Below are positions 26,122 to 34,154 of a stretch of 64,000 nucleotides of DNA, piece by piece (position 1 is the stretch's first letter; each line of letters begins with the position of its first letter). Location: positions 682,001-746,000 of the forward strand of contig CAXTHH010000001.1 of assembly GCA_964244065.1 (NCBI GenBank). Reading direction: 5' to 3'. Below the pieces are notes generated by a model. It was not told the DNA's origin, ran no database searches, and saw only the letters and a list, made by a program, of their open reading frames with translations. This DNA is from JASLDZ01 sp964244065. GTDB taxonomy: Bacteria; Pseudomonadota; Alphaproteobacteria; Caulobacterales; Caulobacteraceae. The position numbers and the translations under genes are program-made.

Positions 26122-27468
26122 GTGTTCGACAAGATCCTGATCGCCAACCGCGGCGAGATCGCGCTGCGCGTGATCCGCGCCTGCAAGGAGATGGGCGTCG
26201 CCACCGTGGCCGTGCACTCCGAGGCCGACGCCTCCGCCATGCACGTGCGCCTGGCCGACGAGAGCGTGTGCATCGGCCCCGCCCCCGCCGCCAAGAGCTA
26301 CCTGAACGTTCCCTCCATCATCGCCGCCGCCGAGATCACGGGCGCCCAGGCGATCCACCCGGGCTACGGCTTCCTCAGCGAGAACGCGCGCTTCGCCGAG
26401 ATCGTGGAGGCGCACGGGATGACCTTCATCGGTCCGCGCCCCGAGCACATCCGGGTGATGGGCGACAAGATCAGCGCCAAGCAGGCCGTGAAGGCGGCCG
26501 GCATTCCCGTGGTGCCGGGCTCCGACGGCGCGGTGAACACCGTGGACGAGGCCTTCGCCGCGGCCGAGGGCATCGGCTTCCCCGTGCTGATCAAGGCGGC
26601 GGCCGGCGGCGGCGGGCGCGGCATGAAGGTCGCCCAGACCGCCGACTCGCTGGAGGAGGCGGTGCGGACCGCCAGCGCCGAGGCCGCGGCCGCCTTCGGC
26701 GACGGCGCGGTGTACATGGAGCGCTACCTCCAGCGCCCCCGCCACATCGAGCTGCAGGTGATCGCCGACGCGCACGGCGCCGTCGCGCACCTGGGCGAGC
26801 GCGACTGCTCGCTGCAGCGCCGCCACCAGAAGGTGCTGGAGGAGGCGCCCTCCCCCGCCATCGACGCCGAGCAGCGCGCCCGCATCGGCGCCGTGGTGGT
26901 CGAGGCCGTCCGCAGGATCGGCTACCTCGGCGTCGGCACCATCGAGTTCCTGTACGAGGACGGCGAGTTCTTCTTCATCGAGATGAACACCCGCCTGCAG
27001 GTGGAGCACCCGGTCACCGAGGCGATCACCGGCATCGACCTCGTGCGCGAGCAGATCCGCATCGCCGCCGGCGAGCCGCTCTCCTTCCGCCAGGAGGACG
27101 TGCACTTCGAGGGCTGGTCCATCGAGTGCCGGGTCAACGCGGAGAACCCGCGCACCTTCACGCCGTCGCCGGGCACGATCACCGACTTCCACGCCCCGGG
27201 CGGCCTGGGCGTGCGGCTCGATAGCGCCATCTACAGCGGCTATCGCATCCCGCCGTATTACGACTCGCTGATCGGCAAGCTGATCGTGCACGGCCGCGAC
27301 CGCGAGGAGGCCGTCTGCCGCATGCGCCGCTGCCTCAACGAGATGGTCGTCGGCGGCGTGGAGACCACCATCCCCCTGTTCCAGGACCTGCTGCAGCAGC
27401 CCGACATCATCGCCGGCGACTACCACATCCACTGGCTGGAGCAGTGGATCGCCAAGCACGGGTCATAG
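26122..27468 (+). CDS. accC: Biotin carboxylase subunit of acetyl-CoA carboxylase
   Basis: A 448-residue ATP-grasp enzyme that carboxylates biotin on AccB. ILIANRGEIALRVIRAC is the N-terminal signature, the glycine-rich ATP loop KAAAGGGGRGMKV is near residue 160, and EMNTRLQVEHPVTE holds the catalytic Arg/Glu set. The GTG at 26122 starts it. In related genomes accC is usually followed at once by aat; here two extra genes occupy the gap. Confidence 0.97.
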   Translation: MFDKILIANRGEIALRVIRACKEMGVATVAVHSEADASAMHVRLADESVCIGPAPAAKSYLNVPSIIAAAEITGAQAIHPGYGFLSENARFAEIVEAHGMTFIGPRPEHIRVMGDKISAKQAVKAAGIPVVPGSDGAVNTVDEAFAAAEGIGFPVLIKAAAGGGGRGMKVAQTADSLEEAVRTASAEAAAAFGDGAVYMERYLQRPRHIELQVIADAHGAVAHLGERDCSLQRRHQKVLEEAPSPAIDAEQRARIGAVVVEAVRRIGYLGVGTIEFLYEDGEFFFIEMNTRLQVEHPVTEAITGIDLVREQIRIAAGEPLSFRQEDVHFEGWSIECRVNAENPRTFTPSPGTITDFHAPGGLGVRLDSAIYSGYRIPPYYDSLIGKLIVHGRDREEAVCRMRRCLNEMVVGGVETTIPLFQDLLQQPDIIAGDYHIHWLEQWIAKHGS

Positions 27469-27534
27469 CGCCTCTCCGCTTGCTCGGCCTGATCATGGCG
27501 ACTAGGCAGGCCGCCGTCCCTTGGAGACCGACCG

Positions 27535-28458
27535 GTGCCTGATGTCGCCGCGATGAGCTTCCAGGAGCGGCTGGGCGCGGCCTTGAGGCGCTCCCTGCCC
27601 CACTTGGCCCCCGAGGCCCGGCGCGCGGTTGAGGATATCCTGAACCCTACGACGCTGGCGGTGGTGGCCGGCGTGCTGGTGGCCTGGGTGGCCAGTCACG
27701 CCTTCGGTGTCGGCGAGGCGATCGACATCGTACTGGGCGTCGTCGGCGCCTTCTCCATCGGGCTGGCGGTGTTCAGCGGCATGGACGAGCTGTGGGCCTT
27801 CGCCTCCGGCGTCTACCGCGCCCGTACGGACGGGGACTTGGAGATCGCAGGACGTCACTTCGCGCACGCGGTCGCCATCCTTGGCGTCCAGGCGGTCCTG
27901 GCCGTGCTGTTCAGAGGCCGCCCGCAGACCTATCGCGGCCAGCCGCTGCCGGTCGGCCCCGAGCCGCCCCGCACGCCCGGCTTACGCGCGCGACCGGGGA
28001 TCGCAGGCGACGCCGCCATGCCCGCAGGTCAGGGGGCGACCGGCGCCTGGGGCGACATCGTCTACTCGCTGCGGGGCTCGACCCGCGACCAGGCTCTGGT
28101 GCTGGCGCACGAACGCATCCACCAGATCCTCACGCCCAAGCTCTACGCCCTGCGTAGGGTGCGCGTGCAGAGCCGCACCCACTCCTACTTCCGCTCGTCG
28201 CTGTCGCGCTACCTGGAGGAGGCGCTGGCCGAGACGGCGGCGCAGGTGCAGACGGGCGGCGGGCTGGCCGGCGTGCTCGACGGGCTGCGCTTTCCGGTGT
28301 TGGAGGGCTACGTGCTTTTGCGGCGGGGTGGCGGCTTCTCTTCGGCCATGGGCGGCCAGGGCGTGCTGCGCGAGGGTGGCGCGCTGATCGGCACGGGCTT
28401 CGCCGCGGGCATCTCCTTCACCATCTGGTTTCAGCCCGGCCCGGCGGCGAGGCCTTGA
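27535..28458 (+). CDS. Membrane protein with HExxH zincin-like motif, toxin-like layout (novel candidate)
   Basis: A 307-residue protein of no recognised function. The N-terminal part has two or three hydrophobic helices (about residues 41-58, 62-82 and 108-126), with the stretch DLEIAGRHFAHAVAILGVQA that recalls hydrophobic domains found ahead of toxin domains in polymorphic toxins (perhaps Pfam DUF6861; from memory only). The C-terminal part has AHERIH (H192, E193, H196), a metallopeptidase HExxH motif, and Glu residues 32-41 positions later (YLEEALAET) that could be the third zinc ligand. It ends in a Gly-rich hydrophobic segment (281-299). GTG 27535 is used; ATG 27553 is the alternative. 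It sits between accC and aat, next to a small gene. Confidence 0.75.
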   Translation: MPDVAAMSFQERLGAALRRSLPHLAPEARRAVEDILNPTTLAVVAGVLVAWVASHAFGVGEAIDIVLGVVGAFSIGLAVFSGMDELWAFASGVYRARTDGDLEIAGRHFAHAVAILGVQAVLAVLFRGRPQTYRGQPLPVGPEPPRTPGLRARPGIAGDAAMPAGQGATGAWGDIVYSLRGSTRDQALVLAHERIHQILTPKLYALRRVRVQSRTHSYFRSSLSRYLEEALAETAAQVQTGGGLAGVLDGLRFPVLEGYVLLRRGGGFSSAMGGQGVLREGGALIGTGFAAGISFTIWFQPGPAARP

Positions 28459-28460
28459 GC

Positions 28461-28721
28461 ATGGCGCGCGGTGACTTCCTTCAGCGGCTGTTCGGGCGCA
28501 AGCCGCCGGTGACACGGCTCACCCAAGCGGAGGCGGAGGGCATGGCCCTGCGCGCCGCCGCCGCTCACCCGCTGCACGACCGGCTGGTGCTGCGCGGCGT
28601 GTGGCCGGAGGGCGGGCGCACCACCTGGTGGTTCTGGACGCCTACGATCGGAGCGGGGCTGTCCGTGCGCGTGGACGACGAGACCGGCGAGGCGGTGGTC
28701 GTCGCCTCCGGCGGGCGGTGA
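28461..28721 (+). CDS. Small cytosolic protein, possible partner or immunity protein of the HExxH protein
   Basis: An 86-residue protein without signal or membrane segment. It begins MARGDFLQRLFGRKPP, has an acidic/hydrophobic middle and ends with a likely beta-hairpin (GLSVRVDDETGEAVVVASGG); TWWFWTP is notable. No family is recognised. It starts 2 bp after the HExxH gene; GAGG eight bases upstream supports ATG 28461, although a TTG at 28455 would overlap that stop. The tight linkage suggests a joint function with its neighbour; an immunity role is inference from position and size only. Confidence 0.68.
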   Translation: MARGDFLQRLFGRKPPVTRLTQAEAEGMALRAAAAHPLHDRLVLRGVWPEGGRTTWWFWTPTIGAGLSVRVDDETGEAVVVASGGR

Positions 28722-28731
28722 ACCGCCTACC

Positions 28732-29373
28732 TTGACCGCCGACGACCTGCTGGCCTGCTACCGCGGCGGCGTCTTCCCCATGGGCGAGACGCGGGACGAT
28801 CCGGAGCTGTTCCTCGTCGACCCGCCCAGGCGCGGGGTGTTCCCGCTGGAGCGCTTCGCGCCGTCCCGTCGGCTGGCGCGGACGGTGCGCTCCGACCGCT
28901 TCGCGGTGACGGCGGACACGGCGTTCGACGGGGTGGTCGAAGCCTGCGCCGCCTCGGGTCCCGGGCGGGAGGACAGCTGGATCAACGCGCCCATCCGCGC
29001 CCTCTACGCCGAGCTGCACGCGCGCGGGCACGCGCACAGCGTGGAGTGCCGGATCGGGGGCGAGCTGGTGGGCGGCCTCTACGGCGTGGCGATCGGGGCG
29101 GCCTTCTTCGGCGAGAGCATGTTCAGCCGGGCGACGGACGCCAGCAAGGTCGCGCTGGTGCACCTGGTCGGCCGCTTGCGCGCGGGCGGCTACCGCCTGC
29201 TCGACGCCCAGTTCCTGACCGAGCACCTGGCCAGCCTGGGCGCGGTGGAGATCAGCCGCGCGGAGTACCGCCGCCGCTTGGCCGAGGCCGTGCGGCGGCC
29301 GGCCGACTTCTACGCGCTGGGCGCGGCGACCACGGGGGCCGGCGTCTTACAGGCGATCAGCCACAGGTCGTAG
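28732..29373 (+). CDS. aat: Leucyl/phenylalanyl-tRNA-protein transferase
   Basis: A 213-residue Aat of the N-end rule pathway. It adds Leu or Phe to N-terminal Arg or Lys of proteins marked for ClpAP. LLACYRGGVFPMGE is the N-terminal signature; HSVECRIGGELVGGLYGVAIGAAFFGESMFSR is the strongly conserved core, and LLDAQFLTEHLASLGAVEI follows. It starts with TTG at 28732, ten bases after the small gene. Its last 64 bp overlap the end of the convergent DUF2155 gene. Confidence 0.96.
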   Translation: MTADDLLACYRGGVFPMGETRDDPELFLVDPPRRGVFPLERFAPSRRLARTVRSDRFAVTADTAFDGVVEACAASGPGREDSWINAPIRALYAELHARGHAHSVECRIGGELVGGLYGVAIGAAFFGESMFSRATDASKVALVHLVGRLRAGGYRLLDAQFLTEHLASLGAVEISRAEYRRRLAEAVRRPADFYALGAATTGAGVLQAISHRS

Positions 29374-29900
29374 GCCGGGTGCTCGAACGGGTGCAGGCCC
29401 GGGGAGCCCGCGAACATCCAGCCCCGGAAGGCCGAGCGCGGCGCGGGCGCGGGGCGGCCGGGGCCGGCGGCGGGCTGGCTCAGCACGTCCAGGTGCGCCA
29501 TGGAGTCGAACACCGGCTCGTCGGCCGCCGTGGTCTCGCAGGCGCGCACCGTGACCACCACGCCCTTGTAGCGCACGGGCTCGCCCACCCTGGCCTCGAA
29601 GCGCAGCGTCTCCGCGGTGATCTTGTCGGTGGCCTGGAGCACGGCGGAGGCGAAGCGCGGGCGCTTCAGCGGCTCCACCGGCTTGGGCGGTGACGGCGAG
29701 GGGGCGGCCGCCCGGGGCGCCTCGACCGCAGCGGGCGGCGCGGGGTCCTCGGGCGGGAGGGCCTCGGGCGGGAGCGGCGTTGGAGGCGCGGCCGCGGGAG
29801 CCTCCGGCGCGGCAGGCGGGTCCTGAGCCACGGTCGCCGCGGCAGCCCCGCCGAGCGCCACGGCGGCGAGCGCCAGCAGCCCGACGGCGCGCGAGCTCAC
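29310..29900 (-). CDS. DUF2155 domain protein, exported
   Basis: A 196-residue protein with a signal peptide (residues 1-25), a long Pro/Ala linker to about residue 75, and a C-terminal DUF2155 domain: LQATDKITAETLRFEARVGE, VVTVRACETTAADEP, AFRGWMFAGSPGLHPFEHPAYDLWLIAC with a conserved Cys pair. DUF2155 proteins are found in alphaproteobacteria beside aat and the NDUFA12 gene; function is unknown. The GTG start overlaps the mlaD stop (GTGA). Its tail reads 64 bp into the aat coding region on the other strand. Confidence 0.9.
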   Translation of the reverse strand: MSSRAVGLLALAAVALGGAAAATVAQDPPAAPEAPAAAPPTPLPPEALPPEDPAPPAAVEAPRAAAPSPSPPKPVEPLKRPRFASAVLQATDKITAETLRFEARVGEPVRYKGVVVTVRACETTAADEPVFDSMAHLDVLSQPAAGPGRPAPAPRSAFRGWMFAGSPGLHPFEHPAYDLWLIACKTPAPVVAAPSA

Positions 29901-30451
29901 TGCGACCCGCTCCCGACCGGCGGCAGGGTGGAGGCGGGGCTGGGCGTCGCGGGCCCCGCACCTGTCGGAGCGCCCGCAGCGGGAGCCCCGGCCGCGGGCT
30001 GGGGCCGGATCACCTGGCCGATGAGGCCGAACAGGTCGACGGCGCCCTGCACGTTCTCGAACTCGCCCCCGGGCTTCAGGTCCTCGGCCGCGCCCCCGGG
30101 CTGCACCGCCACGTACTGGCTGCCCAAGAGGCCGTCCGAGGTGATCTTCACGCTGGAGTCGCTGGGCAGCTTGACGTCCCGGTCGATGCGGAAGCGGGTG
30201 CGCGCGAGGAAGGTCTTGGGATCGAGGTCGATCCGCGTCACCTGCCCGATCTTCACGCCGGACACCCGAACGTCGGCCCCCGCCGCCAGCCCGCCCGCCT
30301 GGCCGAAGCGCGCCACGAGCTCGTAGCCGCCGCCGGCGCGATCCGTCAGGCTGGAGCCCAGGGCGTAGGTCAGGAAGGCCCCCGCCACGGCCAGCACCAC
30401 CGCCCCCACCGCCGTCTCCGCCCAGGCCTGGCCCGCGCCGCCGCCGCTCAC
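29897..30451 (-). CDS. mlaD: Outer membrane lipid asymmetry protein MlaD (MCE domain)
   Basis: A 184-residue MCE protein. One N-terminal membrane anchor (about residues 10-32) is followed by an MCE domain: YELVARFGQAGGLAAGADVRVSGVKIGQV, then LPSDSSVKITSDGLLGSQYVAV with the usual central loop. The C-terminal 45 residues are Pro/Ala/Gly rich. MlaD forms the periplasmic hexamer of the Mla phospholipid transporter; the ATPase, permease and MlaC genes are not adjacent, as is usual in alphaproteobacteria. GTGA overlaps join it to NDUFA12 upstream and DUF2155 downstream. Confidence 0.94.
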   Translation of the reverse strand: MSGGGAGQAWAETAVGAVVLAVAGAFLTYALGSSLTDRAGGGYELVARFGQAGGLAAGADVRVSGVKIGQVTRIDLDPKTFLARTRFRIDRDVKLPSDSSVKITSDGLLGSQYVAVQPGGAAEDLKPGGEFENVQGAVDLFGLIGQVIRPQPAAGAPAAGAPTGAGPATPSPASTLPPVGSGSQ

Positions 30452-30849
30452 TCGCCGGGGCTCCAGGCCTGGTAGTCGCCGGGCGCGCTCGGCCGCTCGC
30501 CGCCCCGGGCGATCGAGCCCTTCGGCCGCCAGGCGTAGACCGTGCCCGTCAGGTTCGGCACGTGGTCGCGCTCCCAGGACCGGCGCTTCAGCGGGGCGAC
30601 GCTGGGCGGCTCGTCGGTCAGGTAGTGCATCCAGGCGTGCCACTCGGGCGGGATCTTGGTGGGCTCGGCGTAGCCCTTGTAGATCACGTAGCGCCGCCGG
30701 CGGCCGCGGTCGTAGCTCTCCCGGTCGGTCCTGGCCTGGAAGTAGCGGTTGCCGAACTCGTCCTCGCCCACGGCGACCGAGGTGCGGCGGATGGTGAACA
30801 GCGCACCGAGCGAGGCGCCGCTCCACCAGGTGAAGATCTTTTCGAGCAC
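30448..30849 (-). CDS. NADH:ubiquinone oxidoreductase subunit NDUFA12 homologue
   Basis: A 133-residue homologue of the 17.2 kDa complex I accessory subunit shared by mitochondria and alphaproteobacteria. Marks are VGEDEFGNRYFQAR, RRYVIYKGYAEPTKIPPEWHAWMHYLTDEPP and the C-terminal YQAWSPGE. It starts with GTG at 30847-30849 (MLEKIFTWWSGASLGALFT). It leads the NDUFA12-mlaD-DUF2155 unit and is divergent from the NrdJ-like gene. It supports the alphaproteobacterial assignment of the window. Confidence 0.95.
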   Translation of the reverse strand: MLEKIFTWWSGASLGALFTIRRTSVAVGEDEFGNRYFQARTDRESYDRGRRRRYVIYKGYAEPTKIPPEWHAWMHYLTDEPPSVAPLKRRSWERDHVPNLTGTVYAWRPKGSIARGGERPSAPGDYQAWSPGE

Positions 30850-30954
30850 CGGCGGGAAGTCCGTGTCCTGAGAGGGGCGGAACCTAGCCTCGCACCGGCG
30901 GCGCTCCAAGCCCGACGCCTCGTCGGCGGGCGGGAATCGACGGACTCTGCCCCT

Positions 30955-33192
30955 ATGCGCGCGCCCACCCTCGCCGACGCCGCCCTCGCCCTGGCGCTGG
31001 AGCCCCGTGCGTTGCCCGGCGGCGAGGTGCTGGCCCCGGCCGACTGGGCGGACGCCCGCGTGGCCGCCTGGGCCGCCTGGAGCGCGACGGTGGACGGGGC
31101 GGAGCCCGACCGGCCGCTGGGCGGCGGCCCCCGCGCGCTCGCCACGGACCTCGCCGCCCGCACCGCCGCGGCCGACGGGCTGAGCCCCGCCGCCGCCCTT
31201 CAGCTCGCCGCCGAGCTGGAGGCCAGCCTGCTGCTCGGCCTCGCCGCCGTCGGCCCCGGCGAGCCGATCGCCGGCGTCGCCGACCTGTCCCGCCCCGAGG
31301 GCCGGGCCGCCCTGGAGGCGCACCGCCTCGCCGTCGACGGCGCCCGCCTCGCGGCGGCCGCGGCGGACGGGCTGGCCGGCCGGCTCCGCGCGGTGTCGGA
31401 CGCCGTGGACCGCTGCGAGGGCGACCGCGTCGTCTGCGCCGACCCGCGCGCCAACCCCGCCCTGGCCCGCGCCCTGCGCGGCGCCCGCGCGGCCGGAGCC
31501 GACGACGCCCTGCTGCGCGCCGCCATGGCGGGCCGACCGGCCCGGGTCCCGGCGCTCCCGCCCTCCCTCGCCCCGCTGCTCGTGGTCGGCGATCCCGGCC
31601 CGGACGGCTGGGCGGGCGGCGGAGTCGTCGCCTGTGCGGACCGGGCCACGGCGGAGCGCGCGGTCGCCGCGCTGGCCGCCCGCCGGGTGGCGCTCGACGT
31701 GTCCGCCTTCCTCGACGCGGAGGGCGGCTTGGACGAGCGGCGCCTGCTGCGTCTCGCCCGGCTGTGGGCGGGGGCGCTGGCCGGGGCCGGCGGGCTCGCC
31801 GCCCTCGTGCCCGCGGGCGTGGACGCCGTGCTGACGGCCCGGGGCCTGCCGCCCGGCGGGCCCAAGGCGCGGGCGGAGGCCGCGCGGCTGGGCGGCCTGC
31901 TCGCCGAGGCCGGGGCCGAGCTGCTGCTGACCGACGACGTACGGCTCCGCCTTCGGCTCGGCGGCGCGGCCCTGGGCGCGGCGGCCTGGGACGGCCCCTG
32001 CGCGGGCGGGCAGGCGAGGCCCGCGGCGCTGGCCGGCCTCGCCCGCCTGGGGATCGCGCCGGACGAGACCAGGCGCGGACTTGGCGGGCGCCGCTCGCTC
32101 GCGGGCGCCCCCGCCCCCACGATCGCCGCCCTGCGCGGCCTGGGCTTCACCGACCACGAGCTGGCCACGGTCGAGGCCGCACTCTCCCGCGCCGCGCGGC
32201 TGGAGGACGCCTTCGCCCCCGCCGTGGTCGGCGAGGGCTTCGTGCGCGACGTGCTGGGCGGGGCCGACGTGCTCGACGCCCTCGGCCTCGACGCCGGCGC
32301 GCGCGACCGCGCGGCGCGCGAGCTCCTGGGCGACCCCTCCGGCGCGTCGCTGGGCCCGGCCGCCGCCGCGCTGCTGGCCCCCGCCGCGCTGCCCGAGCGC
32401 CTGGCCCTGGCCCGCGCCCTCGCCGGCCCCGAGGGCTTGGTGCTGCACCGGTGGGAGGCGCCCGCCGACCTGCCGGACGCCGAGCTCGCGGCGCTCGCGG
32501 CCGCCGCCCGGCTCCCCACCCTGCGCCTGGCCCCCGTCGCCGGCCCGCCGCTGGAGTTGCCGCCAGAGCCGGACGCCGGGCTCCGCCCGGCCGCGACCGC
32601 GCCCCCCGTGGAGCGCGTGGTGGAGCGCTTGGTCGAGCGCGAGCGCAGCCGCCGCAAGCTGCCCGACCGGCGCAAGGGCTACATCCAGAAGGCCAGCGTC
32701 GGCGGCCACAAGGTCTATCTGCACACCGGCGAGTACGAGGACGGCGAGCTCGGCGAGATCTTCATCGACATGCACAAGGAGGGCGCCGCCTTCCGCAGCC
32801 TGATGAACAACTTCGCCATCGCGGTCAGCCTGGGCCTGCAGTACGGCGTGCCGCTGGACGAGTTCGTGGACGCCTTCGTCTTCACCCGCTTCGAGCCGGC
32901 CGGACAGGTCGCGGGCAACGACCGGGTGCGCTCGGCCACCTCCATCCTCGACTACCTGTTCCGCGAGCTGGGCGTCAGCTACCTGGGCCGCGACGACCTC
33001 GCCACCAGCGATCCCGACGCGCTGGACGCGGACGGCCTGGGCGGCGGCGCGGCTGACGAGGTCGGCGGCGACCCCGAGGACGCCCCCGAGCCGCTCTCCG
33101 CCTCCCGCCTGATCTCCAAGGGCTTCAGCCGCGGCGCCGGCGACAACCTGGTGTTCCTGCCGCTCCGCCGCGTAGAGGATGCGGACGGCTGA
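30955..33192 (+). CDS. NrdJ-like protein: C-terminal domain of B12-dependent ribonucleotide reductase on a divergent N-terminal region
   Basis: A 745-residue protein. Residues from about 565 on (RKLPDRRKGYIQKASVGGHK, HTGEYEDGELGEIFIDMHKE, LMNNFAIAVSLGLQYGVP, FTRFEPAGQVAGNDRVRSAT) match the conserved C-terminal region of class II ribonucleotide reductase NrdJ closely, including the charged VERVVERLVERE linker before it. The first 560 residues are Ala/Leu/Arg-rich and divergent; I see none of the catalytic-barrel cysteine motifs or the CxxC tail, and the protein is about 450 residues shorter than NrdJ. Stretches such as TIAALRGLGFTDHELATVEA hint at a decayed barrel. It may be a regulator or pseudo-enzyme. 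The reading frame is intact. Confidence 0.8.
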   Translation: MRAPTLADAALALALEPRALPGGEVLAPADWADARVAAWAAWSATVDGAEPDRPLGGGPRALATDLAARTAAADGLSPAAALQLAAELEASLLLGLAAVGPGEPIAGVADLSRPEGRAALEAHRLAVDGARLAAAAADGLAGRLRAVSDAVDRCEGDRVVCADPRANPALARALRGARAAGADDALLRAAMAGRPARVPALPPSLAPLLVVGDPGPDGWAGGGVVACADRATAERAVAALAARRVALDVSAFLDAEGGLDERRLLRLARLWAGALAGAGGLAALVPAGVDAVLTARGLPPGGPKARAEAARLGGLLAEAGAELLLTDDVRLRLRLGGAALGAAAWDGPCAGGQARPAALAGLARLGIAPDETRRGLGGRRSLAGAPAPTIAALRGLGFTDHELATVEAALSRAARLEDAFAPAVVGEGFVRDVLGGADVLDALGLDAGARDRAARELLGDPSGASLGPAAAALLAPAALPERLALARALAGPEGLVLHRWEAPADLPDAELAALAAAARLPTLRLAPVAGPPLELPPEPDAGLRPAATAPPVERVVERLVERERSRRKLPDRRKGYIQKASVGGHKVYLHTGEYEDGELGEIFIDMHKEGAAFRSLMNNFAIAVSLGLQYGVPLDEFVDAFVFTRFEPAGQVAGNDRVRSATSILDYLFRELGVSYLGRDDLATSDPDALDADGLGGGAADEVGGDPEDAPEPLSASRLISKGFSRGAGDNLVFLPLRRVEDADG

Positions 33193-33249
33193 CCCCGGCG
33201 CGCCGACCTCGCCGGCCCGCTCCGGCGCCCGCCTCGGCGCGCTCGGGCG

Positions 33250-33417
33250 CTACTTCTCCTTCGTCGGCGCCATCGTCCTGCCCGCCAGGCCGGGCGTCTC
33301 GACGGGATGGCGGTTGCGGCGCTTGCGGATGAACAGGAGGTAGGCGCCGATGGCGATGACCGCGACGGCGATGAGGGTGAACAGGAACAGCGAGGGGATG
33401 AAGGCAGAGGTGGACAT
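33250..33417 (-). CDS. Small single-span membrane protein (55 residues)
   Basis: A short gene: MSTSAFIPSLFLFTLIAVAV leads into one membrane helix (about residues 5-30) followed by a basic IRKRRNRH stretch that would face the cytosol and a short polar tail ending PTKEK. An AAAGGA ribosome site lies seven bases before the ATG. An EcfG-type promoter variant sits 27-52 bp upstream (33444-33469), suggesting a stress-induced gene. No family is recognised. Confidence 0.72.
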   Translation of the reverse strand: MSTSAFIPSLFLFTLIAVAVIAIGAYLLFIRKRRNRHPVETPGLAGRTMAPTKEK

Positions 33418-33443
33418 GGGCATCCTTTCCGAGGGCCGAGCCC

Positions 33444-33469
33444 AACCCTAGCCTCGCGGCTTTTGTTCC
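33444..33469 (-). promoter_or_regulatory. Candidate EcfG promoter variant (GGAAC-N17-GGTT)
   Basis: On the minus strand GGAAC (33469-33465) is followed after 17 bases by GGTT (33447-33444). The canonical alphaproteobacterial stress promoter is GGAAC-N16/17-CGTT, so the -10 has one mismatch. Its distance to the ATG at 33417 is right for a short leader. Confidence 0.5.
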
Positions 33470-33574
33470 GGCCGGCGGGATCGGCGGCCCGCCCGACATC
33501 CGGCTGACTGTGCGCGGGCTTAAGTCCTCCTTGACTGGCGGCCGCTACGTTCCGCGCCATCCTCGGAGCTCCGC

Positions 33575-34060
33575 ATGCGCCTCGCCGTCGCCGCCCTCGC
33601 CGCCGCCCTGCTGGCTTCGCCCGCCCAGGCGCAGAACCCGGGTCAGATCGCCCGGGTGCGGGCCGGAGCGGCGTGCCCCGGCTGCAACCTGTTCCAGGCG
33701 GACCTCGCCGGGCTGGAGCTGAAGGGGCGGGACCTGCGCAGGGCGCGGCTGCGGCAGGCGGACGCCTCGGGCGCCGTGATGAGCCGGGTGCGGCTGGCGC
33801 GCGCCGACCTGCGCGACCTGAACGGCTACGGCGCCCTGCTCTCGGGCGCGGACCTCTCCGGCGCGGACCTGACCAACGCCACCCTGGTGGGGGCCTACCT
33901 GCAGGGCGCGAACCTGGCCGGGGCGCGGCTGGACGGGGCGAACCTGTCGGGCGCCGAGTTGTCGCGGGCCCGCGGCCTCTCGGCCGCGCAACTCGCCCGC
34001 GCCTGCGGCGATGCGGCGACGACCTTGCCCAGAGGCTTAGCCGCACCGCCCTGCCGCTGA
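33575..34060 (+). CDS. Secreted pentapeptide-repeat protein A
   Basis: A 161-residue protein with a signal peptide (residues 1-20, ending PAQAQ) and about 18 pentapeptide repeats (A[D/N]LxG type) from residue 38 to 133, which should form a right-handed quadrilateral beta-helix. A CxxC (ACPGCNL) precedes the first repeat and two further Cys residues lie in the C-terminal cap (ARACGDAATTLP, APPCR). The next gene encodes a larger protein with the same plan. Function is unknown. Confidence 0.9.
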   Translation: MRLAVAALAAALLASPAQAQNPGQIARVRAGAACPGCNLFQADLAGLELKGRDLRRARLRQADASGAVMSRVRLARADLRDLNGYGALLSGADLSGADLTNATLVGAYLQGANLAGARLDGANLSGAELSRARGLSAAQLARACGDAATTLPRGLAAPPCR

Positions 34061-34154
34061 GCTTCCAGGAGGCATGACCCACATTTAATTGGTGCTCGGG
34101 CCGGTGCGCCCTCATCTGTGGACAGTCTCGCCGCCTTCAGGTTCCGTGTTCCCG

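Noticed and set aside
30448..32775. Minus-strand reading extending the NDUFA12 gene to 775 codons
   Set aside because: Only the last 133 codons match NDUFA12; the rest is antisense to the NrdJ-like gene.
30955..33192. Frameshifted or truncated nrdJ pseudogene
   Set aside because: The frame is open from an ATG through 745 codons with uniform coding character and a proper stop, so a simple broken copy of nrdJ does not explain it.
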